From positions 1,965,394-2,029,393 of the forward strand of contig VZSE01013631.1 of NCBI GenBank assembly GCA_013398275.1: a DNA stretch of 64,000 nt, in the 5' to 3' direction. The notes under the pieces were generated by a model. That model had not been told where the DNA came from. It ran no database searches and saw nothing but the letters and a program-made list of their open reading frames with translations. Source of the DNA: Promerops cafer. Taxonomy: Eukaryota > Chordata > Aves > Passeriformes > Nectariniidae. A program made the translations under genes and the position numbers. Below, piece after piece: positions 14,593-26,331 of this stretch (position 1 is its first letter; each line of letters starts with the position of its first letter).

Positions 14593-17500
14593 TCTCTCCT
14601 GTGTGATGCCCAGCTGACTTTGCTTTGGCATGAAAACCTGTCATGTGTTCATATTCCATCAGTCTCACAAATTTCATCTTGACTTTCTCAGAAGGTGTTA
14701 TCTCATAACCTATAAAAGTGAAAAGTCCTCTAACATTCAATATACTCAGTTTAATTAGAAATTAGAAAAAATGGATTTGAGGCAAACTAGAGAGGCAGAG
14801 CTAGTTCAGTGGAACGACCCTAAAGTTGTGAAGTCTTTGGTAATTGATTACTTCTGGAGAGAGGCAGTAGCTGAACTGGAAAAGGCAGAGTCACTGCATC
14901 CCTGCACCACCCTTCAAAGAGATGCTACAGATTGTGTAAGCCCCACTGCAGGCCTTCAGGTCTGGCATGGAGGCCAGAGGGATCACACTTGTTATGATTG
15001 ATACAAGGTCATTTTCCTGCTCTTTGTAAGCATTCAAATGCCAAGCACTGATGTGCTTAAAAATTCACAATATTTTTCCATTTTTCTAGAAAAAAGGATG
15101 GGTGTGAAAAGAAATGGTCTGGTACTGACATGACTCATGGTGAGGTAAAAGACAGCCAGACAGCAAGAAGTGGCTTCAGGGACTGGAGACTTCCTATGAG
15201 AGCCTCTCAGGGAGCTAACTGAGATTTTATGATGCTGACTGAGAGTCAGAGACAAGCAGGAGTTACTGTGCAGGGATGGAGGAAGGTGGAAAGAAGCCTG
15301 TAGAACCATGATATATGGTGTCCTTTCAGGCTGTTAGATGAGAGAGAACAGTGCTGCTTCAGACACAAGGCTGGGCTCATAGGGTAATAGCTTGCTATAG
15401 TCAGACTGCAGTGTGGGATTATTATGGCTTTGGATAAGAGCTATTAACTATTGTTAAGGTGATTGATCACTTTTATCATTTTGGTTATGGAAGGGGTTTC
15501 ACAATCAGAGCTAATCATGGGGCATTGCAGTGCCCCTGTCTGCCTAAATGCTGAAATCCAGAGATAGATTGTGAGATGATTACAAAAAATTGCAAGACTG
15601 TCATTTCCATATTGAACATGGACTGGGCAAAAATCATAACACGTGTATTGCTGAGACACCACACGTAGGGGAAAACACTTAGGAAGCTTGCTTGCAGCTG
15701 CTTCCAGAGAGGGACACAAACAAGTTTGCTAACTGTTCTGTTTAACCTTTCCAACACACAAAGTTTCTGCAGTTTTAAAATGGTGCTGCTGTGCAACTCC
15801 CATGGTGTATGGATGTTTGGGCTCTTTGGCACAGACTTCTGCTACTGCCTGTAAGATTCACTGAGGTTTCATAAGGGAAAGCTCAGAGAAAGATTTCCCT
15901 GTACCTGTGTTTGAAGTAAGGGGCAATAAAAATGCACCTGACATGCAGAGGAATGGAGTAATGTGAAGTGAATGACAGCATGCAAAGAGATGCATTCAGT
16001 TGGCTCCAGAGCAGCAAGATGCTTTCCAAGAATACAGACTTCCATCTTACTTTCTTGCATGGTGTTGTTATGGCCTTTTAAGAAGGTTTCATCTGAGAAG
16101 ACTATCTGATAAAAAAAGAAAAATCTTTATTAGTTAAAAATTAAACAGGTTTTCAGAAAACTAGTTGGAACAGACATATAAGTTCTAGGCATGGAAATCT
16201 GACCAGAAAGAAAAGAACTAATCCATGACACAGTCTGCAGTAACACATGGCTGATCCTGCACTAAGATTTGAGATGCCCAGAACATACCAAATTAATTCA
16301 CATCTATGCCTTGATGTTCTCACTAGTGGATGAGAGGAAAAAGAATAACTGTACCCCTTACACTCAGCATCAGGAAGGTGGCATGAAGGAAGCAGCTCTT
16401 TCTGTGCTTTTTCAAGGCTCACTTTCTCTTCTTGGGAACACCACGAAGATCTGCCTACACCATGGATATCCACCATAAGCAGTGTAATGGTCAGTTCCTA
16501 GTAGGAAGTGCATGTTCAGCTTAACCTTGCAGAATTTTTGTGTTTAATAATAAACACAATAGAAATAAGAGGCAAGAGACTTCATCAGGACTGGACAGAA
16601 TGGGAAAATACCAATGACACAGGCATGGCAAGTCAGGCTTTGATTGATTAGTACAAATAATACATTGTGCAATTAGAATTCTGCAACTAAGCAATGTATT
16701 ATGGTGTGCAATATTAATAACATGACAAAATAGCAGTGCATATATTCACCAGGGTGGTCTCTTGAAATGCTGTTTTCTGCAATTACTGACTGCTACAGGA
16801 AGAAAGGCATCTCTCAGTGCAGCTAGTCTGCATCAGAGACCTCATGCAAAAAAACCTTTACCTGGCACTGCTATGCTTGTTTAGACTCTATTAGAGACCT
16901 CTGACAGATCCTACCTCACATCTTTCCCAGTATTTTTCCATTTTCTCACAAGGAGCACAGCCTCTTCTGTCCCTAAACTCCAATGTTTGCAGAATGTGTT
17001 TTTCTGCACAACAGACCTAGTTCTGCTTTGAAAATACCACCATCATAATCCATGAATGGGAATGTGAGTAAAAATGTAAGCATTGTGAGGGTGGGGTTCC
17101 AGCTCAAGTCCATGTATGTGAAGTCCTGAAAAACACTTACGTGGGTTCTCTTTGTGCTCCTGTGACATGGATGACCACCAACCAGAATTTAACCCATCAA
17201 TTCATAGGTCATAACACATTCATCTTTCACTGATGCAGAAAAAGTCTTGTTCATAGATGTTACACCAGTGGATAGAGTGATATGTACATAAGATGAATTT
17301 GGGGTTATTTTCTATGACTAAACATATCTGCCTTGGGAGAAGATAATTTCACAGGGAATGGAGAGTCAGTGTCATCTGGTGTGCCCAGATTACAGACTGC
17401 TTCCTGAACAGAGAGGAAAACCAACTCTAAAGTCTGCGAATGTGCATGCTAGCTAGATTAGATTTGTACTGATAGCTTTTGTTTCCGTTCCCTTCTCTCT

Positions 17501-20500
17501 TGCCTGGTTTAATATGCAAGGCTATATATGGAGAAAATGTGTCTCTGTGCTGGCATAGCAAAGATAACCTTGAAGAGTATAAATGAATGTACGTATTGAT
17601 GGAGCAATTTGTGTTTTTATTGATTTCTTGCTGTGTGTCGCTGAATTTCTAGTATGTAGCATAGGCTGTAACTATTTTGTTATGAAGAATGCTACAGAAT
17701 GTATTTTCCCACACCAATTCTTAAGGGATATGGGCAATTTATACATGAAAATATGAAAGAAAGCATACAGTATATATTGATTATTATTATTCATTACTAT
17801 AAGTAGGGTTTAGGGCTGCAGCTAGAGATACTTGAGATCAAAATAGGGTGACATATTTTCTGTATAGGAAGGCTGAGCTTATGACATACCAAGATTTTAA
17901 ACCTAAAATACATAGCTTTTGCCAATGTAGAAAAAGTTGACAGTGAAATGGTCACACAGTGACATATTCCTGAGAACATAGGATTTTTTTGTAGAGCAAT
18001 GATTAATCATGTCAAAATGCAAATAGGTGGCTAGAAAAATAAAAAGGCTGGGCTGGCTCTCTTCTGTGCTGGGGGACTGGGTTGAGCTGTAGGATGTTTT
18101 CCAAGCAGGTGAAGTGGGGCAAGGTGTCACCAAGATGAGGTCCTGAAGCAGAAACCCCTCTAGGCCCTGATCCTGCATGTTTCTGGATCTGTGATCCTTT
18201 CTTGAAACCAGTTATCTTCAGTTATCTACACAGGAGTCTGTAAATTAGGGATCTAGTCTGCGTTGGTCATACAGTGATTAGCAGCATCAAACTGAAGACT
18301 GTGGATGTCTGTATGTGTAGCTTGGTTAGATTTTCTTCCACTGATCCATGTTTTGCAATTCCTGCTCCTGCCACACACTCTACCTTCCCTGAGTAGAGAA
18401 ACAAAGCAGAGAAATGTGTTGAGTATTAGCTCTGTGCAGCCCTGTGTGCTTTGAGAATGGGCACTGCAGACACCCCAAGTGCTGTTTAAGGCAAGTCTAT
18501 TCCAAATTTGAACCTTGTCTCCCTTCAGCTCAAGGAGTAGGAGCTGCACCTTTCTTGTCTGGTGGCTCATGAACGAGTGTGTCCATCCTGCTCTGGAAAT
18601 GAATGATATCAGAGACACCAGGGTGGGAAGAGAGCACCTGCATTTGGTCCAGTATTTGATCTCTGAAAGTGCCAGAAGTGGATGCCCAAGGAACACAAAC
18701 AGTGCACATGTAGCACAAGCCTTCCTTTTAGATACTGAAGGACTTTCTAAGCTAGAGGTTGCCTCTGAACCCATGTTTAGTAGGTGGCAGTAGCACCACT
18801 GTCCCTGAACGTGTCTGATCTCTTCTGAGCTCATTTTTACTTGGCCTCTGTAACATCCTCTGGCATTAAATACCACAATTTAATTAGACTTTCTTATGTA
18901 GATCTGGGAGTCTTGGCTGTAAATGAGTATAGATGGCAATTAAGAAGACTTTTAAAATGGAGAAGGGAAGTCATGAAGCTGCTCACACAGATTGGATGTG
19001 TGAGGGTGAACACTGAAATGTTGTGCAATGCCAAAGGCCTGAGCAACTGAAGGCTATGACTGCCAAAATGGAATAGCAGTACTTACCCAGTTCTTGCAGG
19101 ATTTGCCCTTACAAGAAATAGAGAGATTAATTATGTGACAATATGAGATTGTCAGAAGAATGATTTATTTCATGATGTACATTATCAATGAAGTTTTGGG
19201 TCATCATGCAGGTAAGTATTATGATGATGGCCTGTAAATGAAGATGGTTTTATCATATTACCTTTCCATTCATATCCTTACTAAGACTTGAACTGAACAG
19301 TCTTCCAAATTTGTGTATATCATGGTGTATGTATGTTCCTGGTTATTCTCAGCCCTTTGTCCAGTTTCTTTCTATATACTACATTCTTAAGACAACTACA
19401 GAGACTTATTTTTGAAGAGTGACATTCTAAACCTAGACCAGCTTTTAAATAATGTATTAATAGAGAAATACACAGATGGTTTTTATGCATAGGTGGGGTG
19501 CAGAGCTGTAGGTACGTCAAGGCAGCTCATCCCTGAAGGGGATCACCAGTGGACAGAACTGGTGATCCTTATTGTAACCTGGTGAGCAAAACCTGTTGGC
19601 ACATCCTTGCAGGAGAGCAACAACACTGCTAACTCCCCTGAGCAAGGGCCAGGGGGGCTTCTGCTTAGGCCTGGCACTTCTCTTGTCAGCCTGCTTGATT
19701 CTTAACATTGTTTTGTTAAAATAACCTCTTAGTGTCTAAAGACTGTTCATTTCCTTGACTCCCTTTCTCCTGGCTTAGTGTCTTGCAGGGGTGACATTAG
19801 TCTCACAGAGTGAGGGTCTCCAGGGGTGACAGAGGCTGGGGGGGGCCCAGGGGCTGGCTACCCTTGCTCTGCCTCTGGCCATGCCATGGATCCCACCTCT
19901 CCAAGCACTTGTACTTTGAGCACTTTAGAAAGGCAGATTCTACTTCACAGCACTCACGTGGAGAGAAACTGGAGAGAGGTGATTGGGCCCACAGCAAACT
20001 TGATTACATGGAAAAGCCTTATTTTCAGTATTCTGTTTTGGGAAAGAACTCGTGGATCTCAGTCCAAAGGAGAGGCAGGGCACCTTTTTGACAGGCTTCC
20101 TGAGGGCTGGTCTAAATGCTTCCTTATCTCCATCCACATGACTCAGCTGGAATGGACTCTGGAGCCCTCCTGCATTTGCTCACGGGCTCTGCCTGGCTGA
20201 GCTGATGGACTCAGCTGAGCTGGCATCCAAAGATATCTTCTTTCAGGTGTCTCTGTGTGGAGGGCTGGAGCCAGCCTTGGACCCAGCCCTGTCCTGAAGC
20301 TCTGAAACCTGGAAACCTTTTGATAAACTGCTGCCCTGAATTCAAATCTATGAATCTTGGAGACACCACATCTTCATTAATACTGCTACAGAAGGGAGCA
20401 GAGAGGTGATGCTAAGGAGCTAGGGACAGCAGGTTCCCACAGAGTTGACAGTAGGACTGCTGTTTTTAGTGAGAGCTGTGCACAGAGTCCTGTTTCTGTG

Positions 20501-23500
20501 GGAAATTCTAGTGGAATTTCCATTCTGTGGAAGACACAGAAGAAAAAAATCCTGTGGAGAAAGATAGCTGAAGGTTCTGATTGGCAAGAATTACATTTAC
20601 CATTTTATTTTTGATTTAAAATTTCTGAACTAAATAACTTGAGGATGAAATCAAGTTAATCTAGATCAAATGTGTTGCAACAGATGTTATAACTTTTTGA
20701 AAATGTTTTACTAACTGAAGCAAAATGTTATAGAAAATCTTCCTGCAAGACATTTCAGTATCGAGTTGGAGAATTTTTCTAGTTGAAACATTCTGACAGA
20801 ATGCTTTAAGCACACTGTATTTGTTTTGAATGCCCTCTTTAAATGGTTTTAATGCATTTTTATGATTTCCAAGAAAATGAAAAAAGAATCATAAAGATAA
20901 AACAAACTCTTTCTGAGATTGGGAATATTTAGTAATAATGGGCAACACAAACCCAGAAAGTGTTTTCAAAATGGCCTGTATGCTCCTACTGTTTCACTTT
21001 GAAAAGTAATTGCTTCTGAAAGCTACCACCCTTCTTTTATATAATGCTCAGATGTTTCAGTGCTTTCATTAATTTATGCTGACAACATTGTAAAACACCC
21101 CTCCAGAAGTACACAGGAGGGAGAAATTTCCTGGGAATGTTTCACATCCCATGGACCATTGGTACCATTTGCTTGCAACCACAGAAGAGAGTTTCCTGTT
21201 TTCATTTATTTCTCTTTAGAAGGAGTAAGAGTGGGTTGGTGACAAAAAGGCTCTCAAAATACATCAATGTTGCCAAGGCAGAAATATAAAGCAGCAATTT
21301 GAGGATCTTGAGGGCACTATGCAGACTATTAAACTAATGGAACAGCTGTTGCTGACAGAGGGGCAAGGTTTTCAGGGCTTTGGGAAACTCTTGTAATTAC
21401 TTGTTAGGCTTGGTAGATTTGTTGCAGATGTTGGAAATTCAGACACTAACTGTTCAGCAACTAAATAAAGTGAATATTTTTTTAAAAAACCCTGAATATT
21501 CAGGGGGGATGTATTGACTAACAGCATGATTCCAAATGCCATTTAATGGTCACTCAAAAAATGATGTCCCCTCCTGCCAGATCACCAGTTCATCCATTCA
21601 GGGCTGCTGGTTATTACTTCCATATCAGAGTCTTTCCTTCTGCTCAGAATTTGCACCAGTCCCTTGAAAAGGTAGAGCAGAGACCACTGTTTCTCACTGT
21701 GAGTTTCATGTCCCCCAGAGCATGAAATGCAGTCAGAGGGCTTGCTATTGAGCAACCCTCTGTGGCTGGAGAGGGCAACAGGAGAAGTGGGAGGTCTGGG
21801 CCACAGGCCCCATTCAGCTTAAGCCCACAGCTCCAGTCCTGCAGGGCTGTCCCATGAGGGCACTGGGCAGGAACTGCTCTGTCTCTGACCACGGTACAGA
21901 ACACCCACTATTGACTGAACTGAGGTGCTGGGTCTGGTGGTGTGGTTTAGGCAGGTTCAGAGCCTAGTGGGCAGGAGATCTTTGGGTTGTAGGCAGAAGA
22001 GTGACCAGTGTTTGGTGGTTCGTTGTTCTTATAGAGAAGGCCAATGTGGGCTGGACTGGAGGTTATCAGAGCTTCCCCAAGAAGGGGGCACTAGGCTAGC
22101 TAGACTGGGTGGGTGTCTTCAGATTTTAGAAAACTTGTGGTATTTAACACCATATATTGTCAAAATGACAAATTTGGATTGGTTTGGGAAAACCAAAACC
22201 TCAAAGCTTCTTTTTGATCATCAGTGTCTCCAGGCAAGTGCAAAATTGAATAATGTGAAGAAGTTTGTGATTTGAGTTCATAGTATCTTCCATAGTCTCT
22301 CTCTGAGAGAGAGTGGTCCATCTTTTCTGTGTCCTGAGGTCTTCTCTGTGCTTCTACCTGCTTCTACTTTCACAGTACCTGCTGCTGGGACTTATTTAAA
22401 AGTTCTGTGATTTGGACAGAGACAACTATGACAACAGCAACTGCATAAAATTTTCCATTATTTCTACATAGGTTTCTAAAGAAAGATCCTTCTGCTGTGA
22501 AATGATTGTTTTTTAAGTACCTCCTGGATGACTGCTGGGTTAGAATCCCACCAGTTTGGATCTATCTTGTACAAATCCACAGAACAAGCAGCAGTTTGTT
22601 ATTTCCAGACTGAGAAGGAAGCTCCTGAAGCACAAGTCTGATTTTTGCTGTAAATGCTTAGTACCCCCCCTACTGAACTTAACAGAAATTTCTGGAATCA
22701 TAGGATTGGACATTTTTCCCTTTTAAAAAAATGATAATAGAGCATTTTTAACAAAAATGCATCCAAATCCAAGTGCAAATGACTGTAGATAACTCAGAAA
22801 ATTAAGAACTGAAAGGCTGTATTTATATTGATTCTGGTTGCTTGCTAATAATTATATGGTAACAAATGCTAAACTAATGGTACCAAATACAAAAGAAAGA
22901 GGAAAAAGAATCAATACTTATTATATTCAGACTCAGAATGGTCAAATAGCTATGACCACTTTTTGACACATTTGCCAATATTTCCTTCTGGCCTCCTGTT
23001 AGCAGCTGTCTGGTGAAACCTGATGAAAGGACACAAAGGGATAAACCCATCCAGGGTATAACTCGAGAGGAATGACTCTGGGGACATGTTCAGTCCATTA
23101 TGGTGAGCAGGGAATGCCAGCTGATCAGCATGTCTCCAACAATAAAAGATTGTATCCAAAAATGGAGAAAATACATTTGGCACATACTGTTTTTTCCCCA
23201 AAATATATGCAGAGCATTGCATACTGTGTTTTCAAGAATATGATTACCTTTAAAAGATAAATTGCTTGGATATGTTTTTTTATTCTTCTTGTTTTTGGAT
23301 TTGTAAGCTGAGGGAGATTCCCCTCTGAGAAAAAAAATTCAGAGGAATTTTTATTTTGTTTCAGCCTGTTCTAGGAAGCCTTTCTTGTTTATGATGAGAA
23401 GGATGGAGTCTTTAGGTGTTCAATTAGCATAAAGTAAAATGTAAAATCTGGTCATTACAAAGAATCAGGACAATCTCCTCAGGCTTCACCTTGTCTAAAG

Positions 23501-24284
23501 AAACAATATAGAAATGCCAGCAGATGTGTTTGTGACACAGCTAAGATCAAACCTAGAAGGTATCCTCTTACTCAAATCAAATCAAATACACTTGTTTACA
23601 AGTGAACCCAAGGTTTCTGAACTTTAATTCTTTTAAAATTGTCTCCCTGGAAGGTCAATGAGCCAGAGTAGGAGCCACCCTATTGCTCTTTTCTTGCTCT
23701 GTGGCTTGTTCAGAGGGGTCCAGGCTGTGACCAAGCCACTGAAAGCACTGAAATGCTACAGAGATGAAAAGAAATGCCAAGTTCATTGCTCAAACTTGTG
23801 CTTTGGTCTATTAAAAAAAAAAAAAATAAAAAATTAGTCCTTCCAAAGTACAAATATGGGCTTAAAGGAACTGACACACTGAAGCTTTCCAAAAGTGAGA
23901 TAGAATTGCCAAGAAGGGAAAGGCTGCAATGTGTGAGAAGATATGTCTTCACACCTTTGGAAAGAAACTCTGAGGGATTTGAAACCAGGGTGTGTAGCCA
24001 GACAGTTGTTCTTTTGATTTTTGGGCATGTTTTGAGACCCCGCTTTACACAGAATGATGTCCTGTGTCCTACATTTCAGAGCAACAGAGAAACAGGAATG
24101 TTACAAATGGCCACAATGCCACCACCTTCCTTTTCACACAGTTTTCCTCAAGAGTTATCTGGTACATAGCGTTACTGATAATGTAGCCAGCTGTCCAAGA
24201 TTCATTTGTACCAAGGTACTGTGTTGTTTTATGTCTCTGAGAACTCGGAATGTCACAGGAAAATGTCTTTGGCAAGCAGAAGCC
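14593..24284. other. Intergenic region upstream of SHISA3, part 2
   Basis: No coding exon could be supported. The longest N-free open frame outside this interval's background, 18253-18876 on the - strand (207 codons), has no family signature and is treated as chance. Visible small structures are the inverted repeat at 19540-19568, an 8-bp CT/GA palindrome at 22297-22313 and an A-run at 23813-23826. Confidence 0.55.
19540..19568. repeat. Perfect inverted repeat, 11-bp arms, 7-nt loop
   Basis: The left arm GGATCACCAGT (19540-19550) and right arm ACTGGTGATCC (19558-19568) are exact reverse complements around the loop GGACAGA. Two further G-T pairs could extend it outward. There is no associated gene or recognised transposon. 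Confidence 0.75.
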
Positions 24285-24690
24285 AGGTTTCTTTTAAATT
24301 CTACTTCTATAACTTCCATATCCATTACCCCTTGTCCTATCGCAATAGACCTTGCTAAAAAGTTTGTCCCCATCTTTCTTGTAAGCCCCCTTAAGTACTG
24401 AAAGGCTGCAATAAGGTCTCCCTGAAGCCTTCTTTTCTCCATGCTTAGCAGCACATTGCCAGGTCGCATCCAGCCTCTCACCCACCAGCATTCCCAAGTC
24501 GTTCTTGGCCGGGCTGCTCTCAGCCATTCATCCCCCAGCCTGTGTTGGTACTGGGGGTTGTCCTGACCCAGGTGAGGGGCCTTGCATTTGGCTTTGTTGA
24601 ACCTCCTGAGGTTTCCATCTGCCCACTTGTTGAGCTTGCCCAGGTCCCTCGGGACGGCATCCTGTGTCCCAGGCACGTCAGCCTCAGGCA
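24285..24690 (-). mobile_element. CR1 LINE fragment with internal deletion, antisense
   Basis: The + strand shows the reverse complement of CR1 ORF2: 'accccttgtcctatcgcaat', 'gtccccatctttcttgtaag', 'aaggctgcaataaggtctcc', then 'agcagcacattgccaggtcg' and 'gttgaacctcctgaggtttc'. Two blocks that are normally about 200 bp apart in CR1 are joined near 24444, just after 'cttttctccatgctt', so an internal deletion is present. On the - strand the frame still reads EKRRLQGDLIAAFQYLRGL, typical of the CR1 ORF2 C-terminus. Both ends are truncated, and the right edge is uncertain by about 40 bp. Confidence 0.92.
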
Positions 24691-24779
24691 TAACCTGGGA
24701 ATTGCTGATGGTGCCCTGAGACAGTGCACCCGACTGCGCAGGCAGTGAGTGAACAGGTGAGCATCTGCCAGGGGCACCT

Positions 24780-25035
24780 GGGGGACACGGTGGGGCAAAC
24801 GCAAGTGTGACGACGAGCAGGATCAGGTTCAGGACGCGGCACTGGCCGCGTGTCCCGGGCCGGGCTGCCCGGGCGGGGGGACCCGCAGGCCCCGGCAGCG
24901 CCTCCAGAGGGCGCTCCCCGCCGCCTTTTGGAGGCGCTCCGGCAGCGCCGCCGCTCCCGCCCGGCTCGCGGGTCCCGGGAGAGCTTCCAGGAGCGGGTTC
25001 TCCGAACTCTCAACGGGCTTGCGACGAAAGGCATT
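24780..25035. promoter_or_regulatory. Isolated CpG-rich block (orphan CpG island candidate)
   Basis: About 250 bp of very GC-rich, CpG-dense DNA stands in an AT-rich desert, directly between the 24.3 kb CR1 fragment and a poly(T) run plus LTR-like piece. CG dinucleotides occur throughout, for example at 24837-24850 and 24938-24972. Frames are open by composition on both strands but show no protein family. It could be an unannotated promoter for a noncoding RNA, a distal regulatory island, or decayed GC-rich repeat. A CTCF-like motif lies at 24901-24914. Confidence 0.55.
24901..24914 (+). promoter_or_regulatory. CTCF-like motif
   Basis: CCTCCAGAGGGCGC matches the widely used core consensus CCASYAGRKGGC at 11 of 12 positions (T instead of A at position 3), followed by the commonly seen GC. 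This is a motif match only and occupancy is unknown. Confidence 0.45.
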
Positions 25036-25099
25036 AAAACAAGCAACAGACCTTCCAGAATAAAGCAGCAGAATATAGAAAAGCTGGTTTGCTTTCTTC

Positions 25100-25130
25100 T
25101 TTTTTTTTTTTTTTTTTTTTTTTCTTTTTT
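25100..25130 (-). repeat. Poly(T) run
   Basis: Twenty-four T followed by C and six more T on the + strand, which is a poly(A) tail-like run on the - strand. It lies between the CpG-rich block and the LTR-like fragment. The sequence to its right, upstream on the - strand, is not a recognisable retroposon body. Confidence 0.8.
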
Positions 25131-25154
25131 ACATTCCATTGTTTTGATAAATTG

Positions 25155-25301
25155 TGCTGATTTTGGCTCGGGTAGAGCTAATTGTCTTCATAGTGGTTAG
25201 TATGGGGATTTTACCCTTCCGATTCTCTCCCCTATTCCACTAAAGAGAGTGAGTGAGAGGCTGCGTGGGGCTGAGCTGCTGGCGGGGGTTAAACCAAGAC
25301 G
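25155..25301 (+). mobile_element. Internally deleted LTR-like fragment (avian ERV type), copy 1
   Basis: It begins 'ttttggctcgggtagagcta' and continues 'attgtcttcatagtggttag'. It ends with 'gctgcgtggggctgagctgc' followed by 'ggggttaaaccaagac'. I recognise the start and end as the two termini of a very common avian solo LTR, probably ERVL-like (class III), whose full copies are several times longer. The middle is therefore missing. No retroviral coding sequence is present. Family assignment is from memory and needs a repeat library. Confidence 0.6.
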
Positions 25302-26244
25302 TGAATACATAAAGCTTTTGAAATAGTTGTATGGTCACTACTGCAAATACAGTGCCCAGGGAAAAGAGGCTTATGTGCTTTTCCATAAGCTCTTCATGTT
25401 AAGAAGTAACTAGCAACAGAGGAAGAAGAAGTGGTCTGAGTCTCTGGAGGGATGCCTGTGGCTGGGACTCGGGATGGATTTGACATGCTTCCTCCTGCTC
25501 TGCGCTCCCCCCTGGTGCTTTAACTATAATGAGTCGAAAAGACTTTCCTGTACTTGGAATAGTGTTTATGGTGGCTGAAAATGCAGATGCTGAGCCTGCT
25601 CACCTTTACTTCAAATAAAAGAAAATGTGGGTGAAGCAAAGCCTCAGAGAAGATTCAGCACTTCATGAAATCTTGTGAAAAGTACAATGTCTTGAATTAA
25701 TACATCAAATAATAACATAGACTCCAGATAGGATTTTTATTTCATGATCGTCTATGCCAGATAATTTGGGGTCTTGAATATATAGGTAGGGTATGCTGTA
25801 CTTTCCAATTTCAATACTTTTTGATTGCATCAATACTTTTGGGATGGGTCTTACTGAAAAGCTGCCTGTCTTTTAGCTAATAGAATATAGAGTTTGCTTC
25901 AAATAAATATGGATGTTCCTGCAGTAATGGTGAAGTCAAACCTGCCAAAGTACTAATCTGACTGTCTGGAAAGAAAATAATATCAAGAAAATCTCAGTGA
26001 TTTAAATTTTTTTCAGATTACAAACAATGTGGTAAACTCCTGTAAATGTTTGGGATGCAGTAATGTTTTCCTGATTCTTCTAGTTATGGTTTTTCAGGGC
26101 ACAATTCATATTTGTTTGCAGACACTGGCAGGGCAGACGGTGTGCTCTGACAAGCTGCAGGCACACGCTGCTTCAGCAGATTCCAGGGATTTGTTCTCAC
26201 TGTTTATTCCAAAAATAAGTGCATCTCCTCCTAATAAATGTTGT

Positions 26245-26331
26245 ATGCAAATGTGGTTCAGTCATTTCTACATGAGATTCTAATTCATTCATTTAGAGAT
26301 GTTCATTTTGTAGTGTATGCAAATTTGCATA
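26245..26331. promoter_or_regulatory. POU-octamer cluster, enhancer candidate
   Basis: ATGCAAAT occurs at 26245-26252. Further on is the 16-bp perfect palindrome TATGCAAATTTGCATA (26316-26331), which contains two overlapping inverted octamers (26317-26324 and 26323-26330). The octamer is the established binding site of POU-domain factors (Oct1, Oct2, Brn). Surrounding sequence has several TAAT/ATTA cores up to about 26460. Function as an enhancer is inference. Confidence 0.35.

Noticed and set aside
18253..18876. 207-codon open frame on the - strand
   Set aside because: It shows no recognisable domain, no signal peptide and no exon-like splice context. It is within the length range expected for chance frames when non-ATG starts are allowed.
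22297..22313. CTCTCTCT-G-AGAGAGAG palindrome
   Set aside because: Low-complexity dinucleotides make such a palindrome unremarkable.
24850..25200. Arg/Ala/Pro-rich open frames over the CpG-rich block at 24.8-25.0 kb
   Set aside because: Several frames are open on both strands at once, which is typical of GC-rich noncoding DNA, and one runs into the poly(T) tract as poly-Phe.
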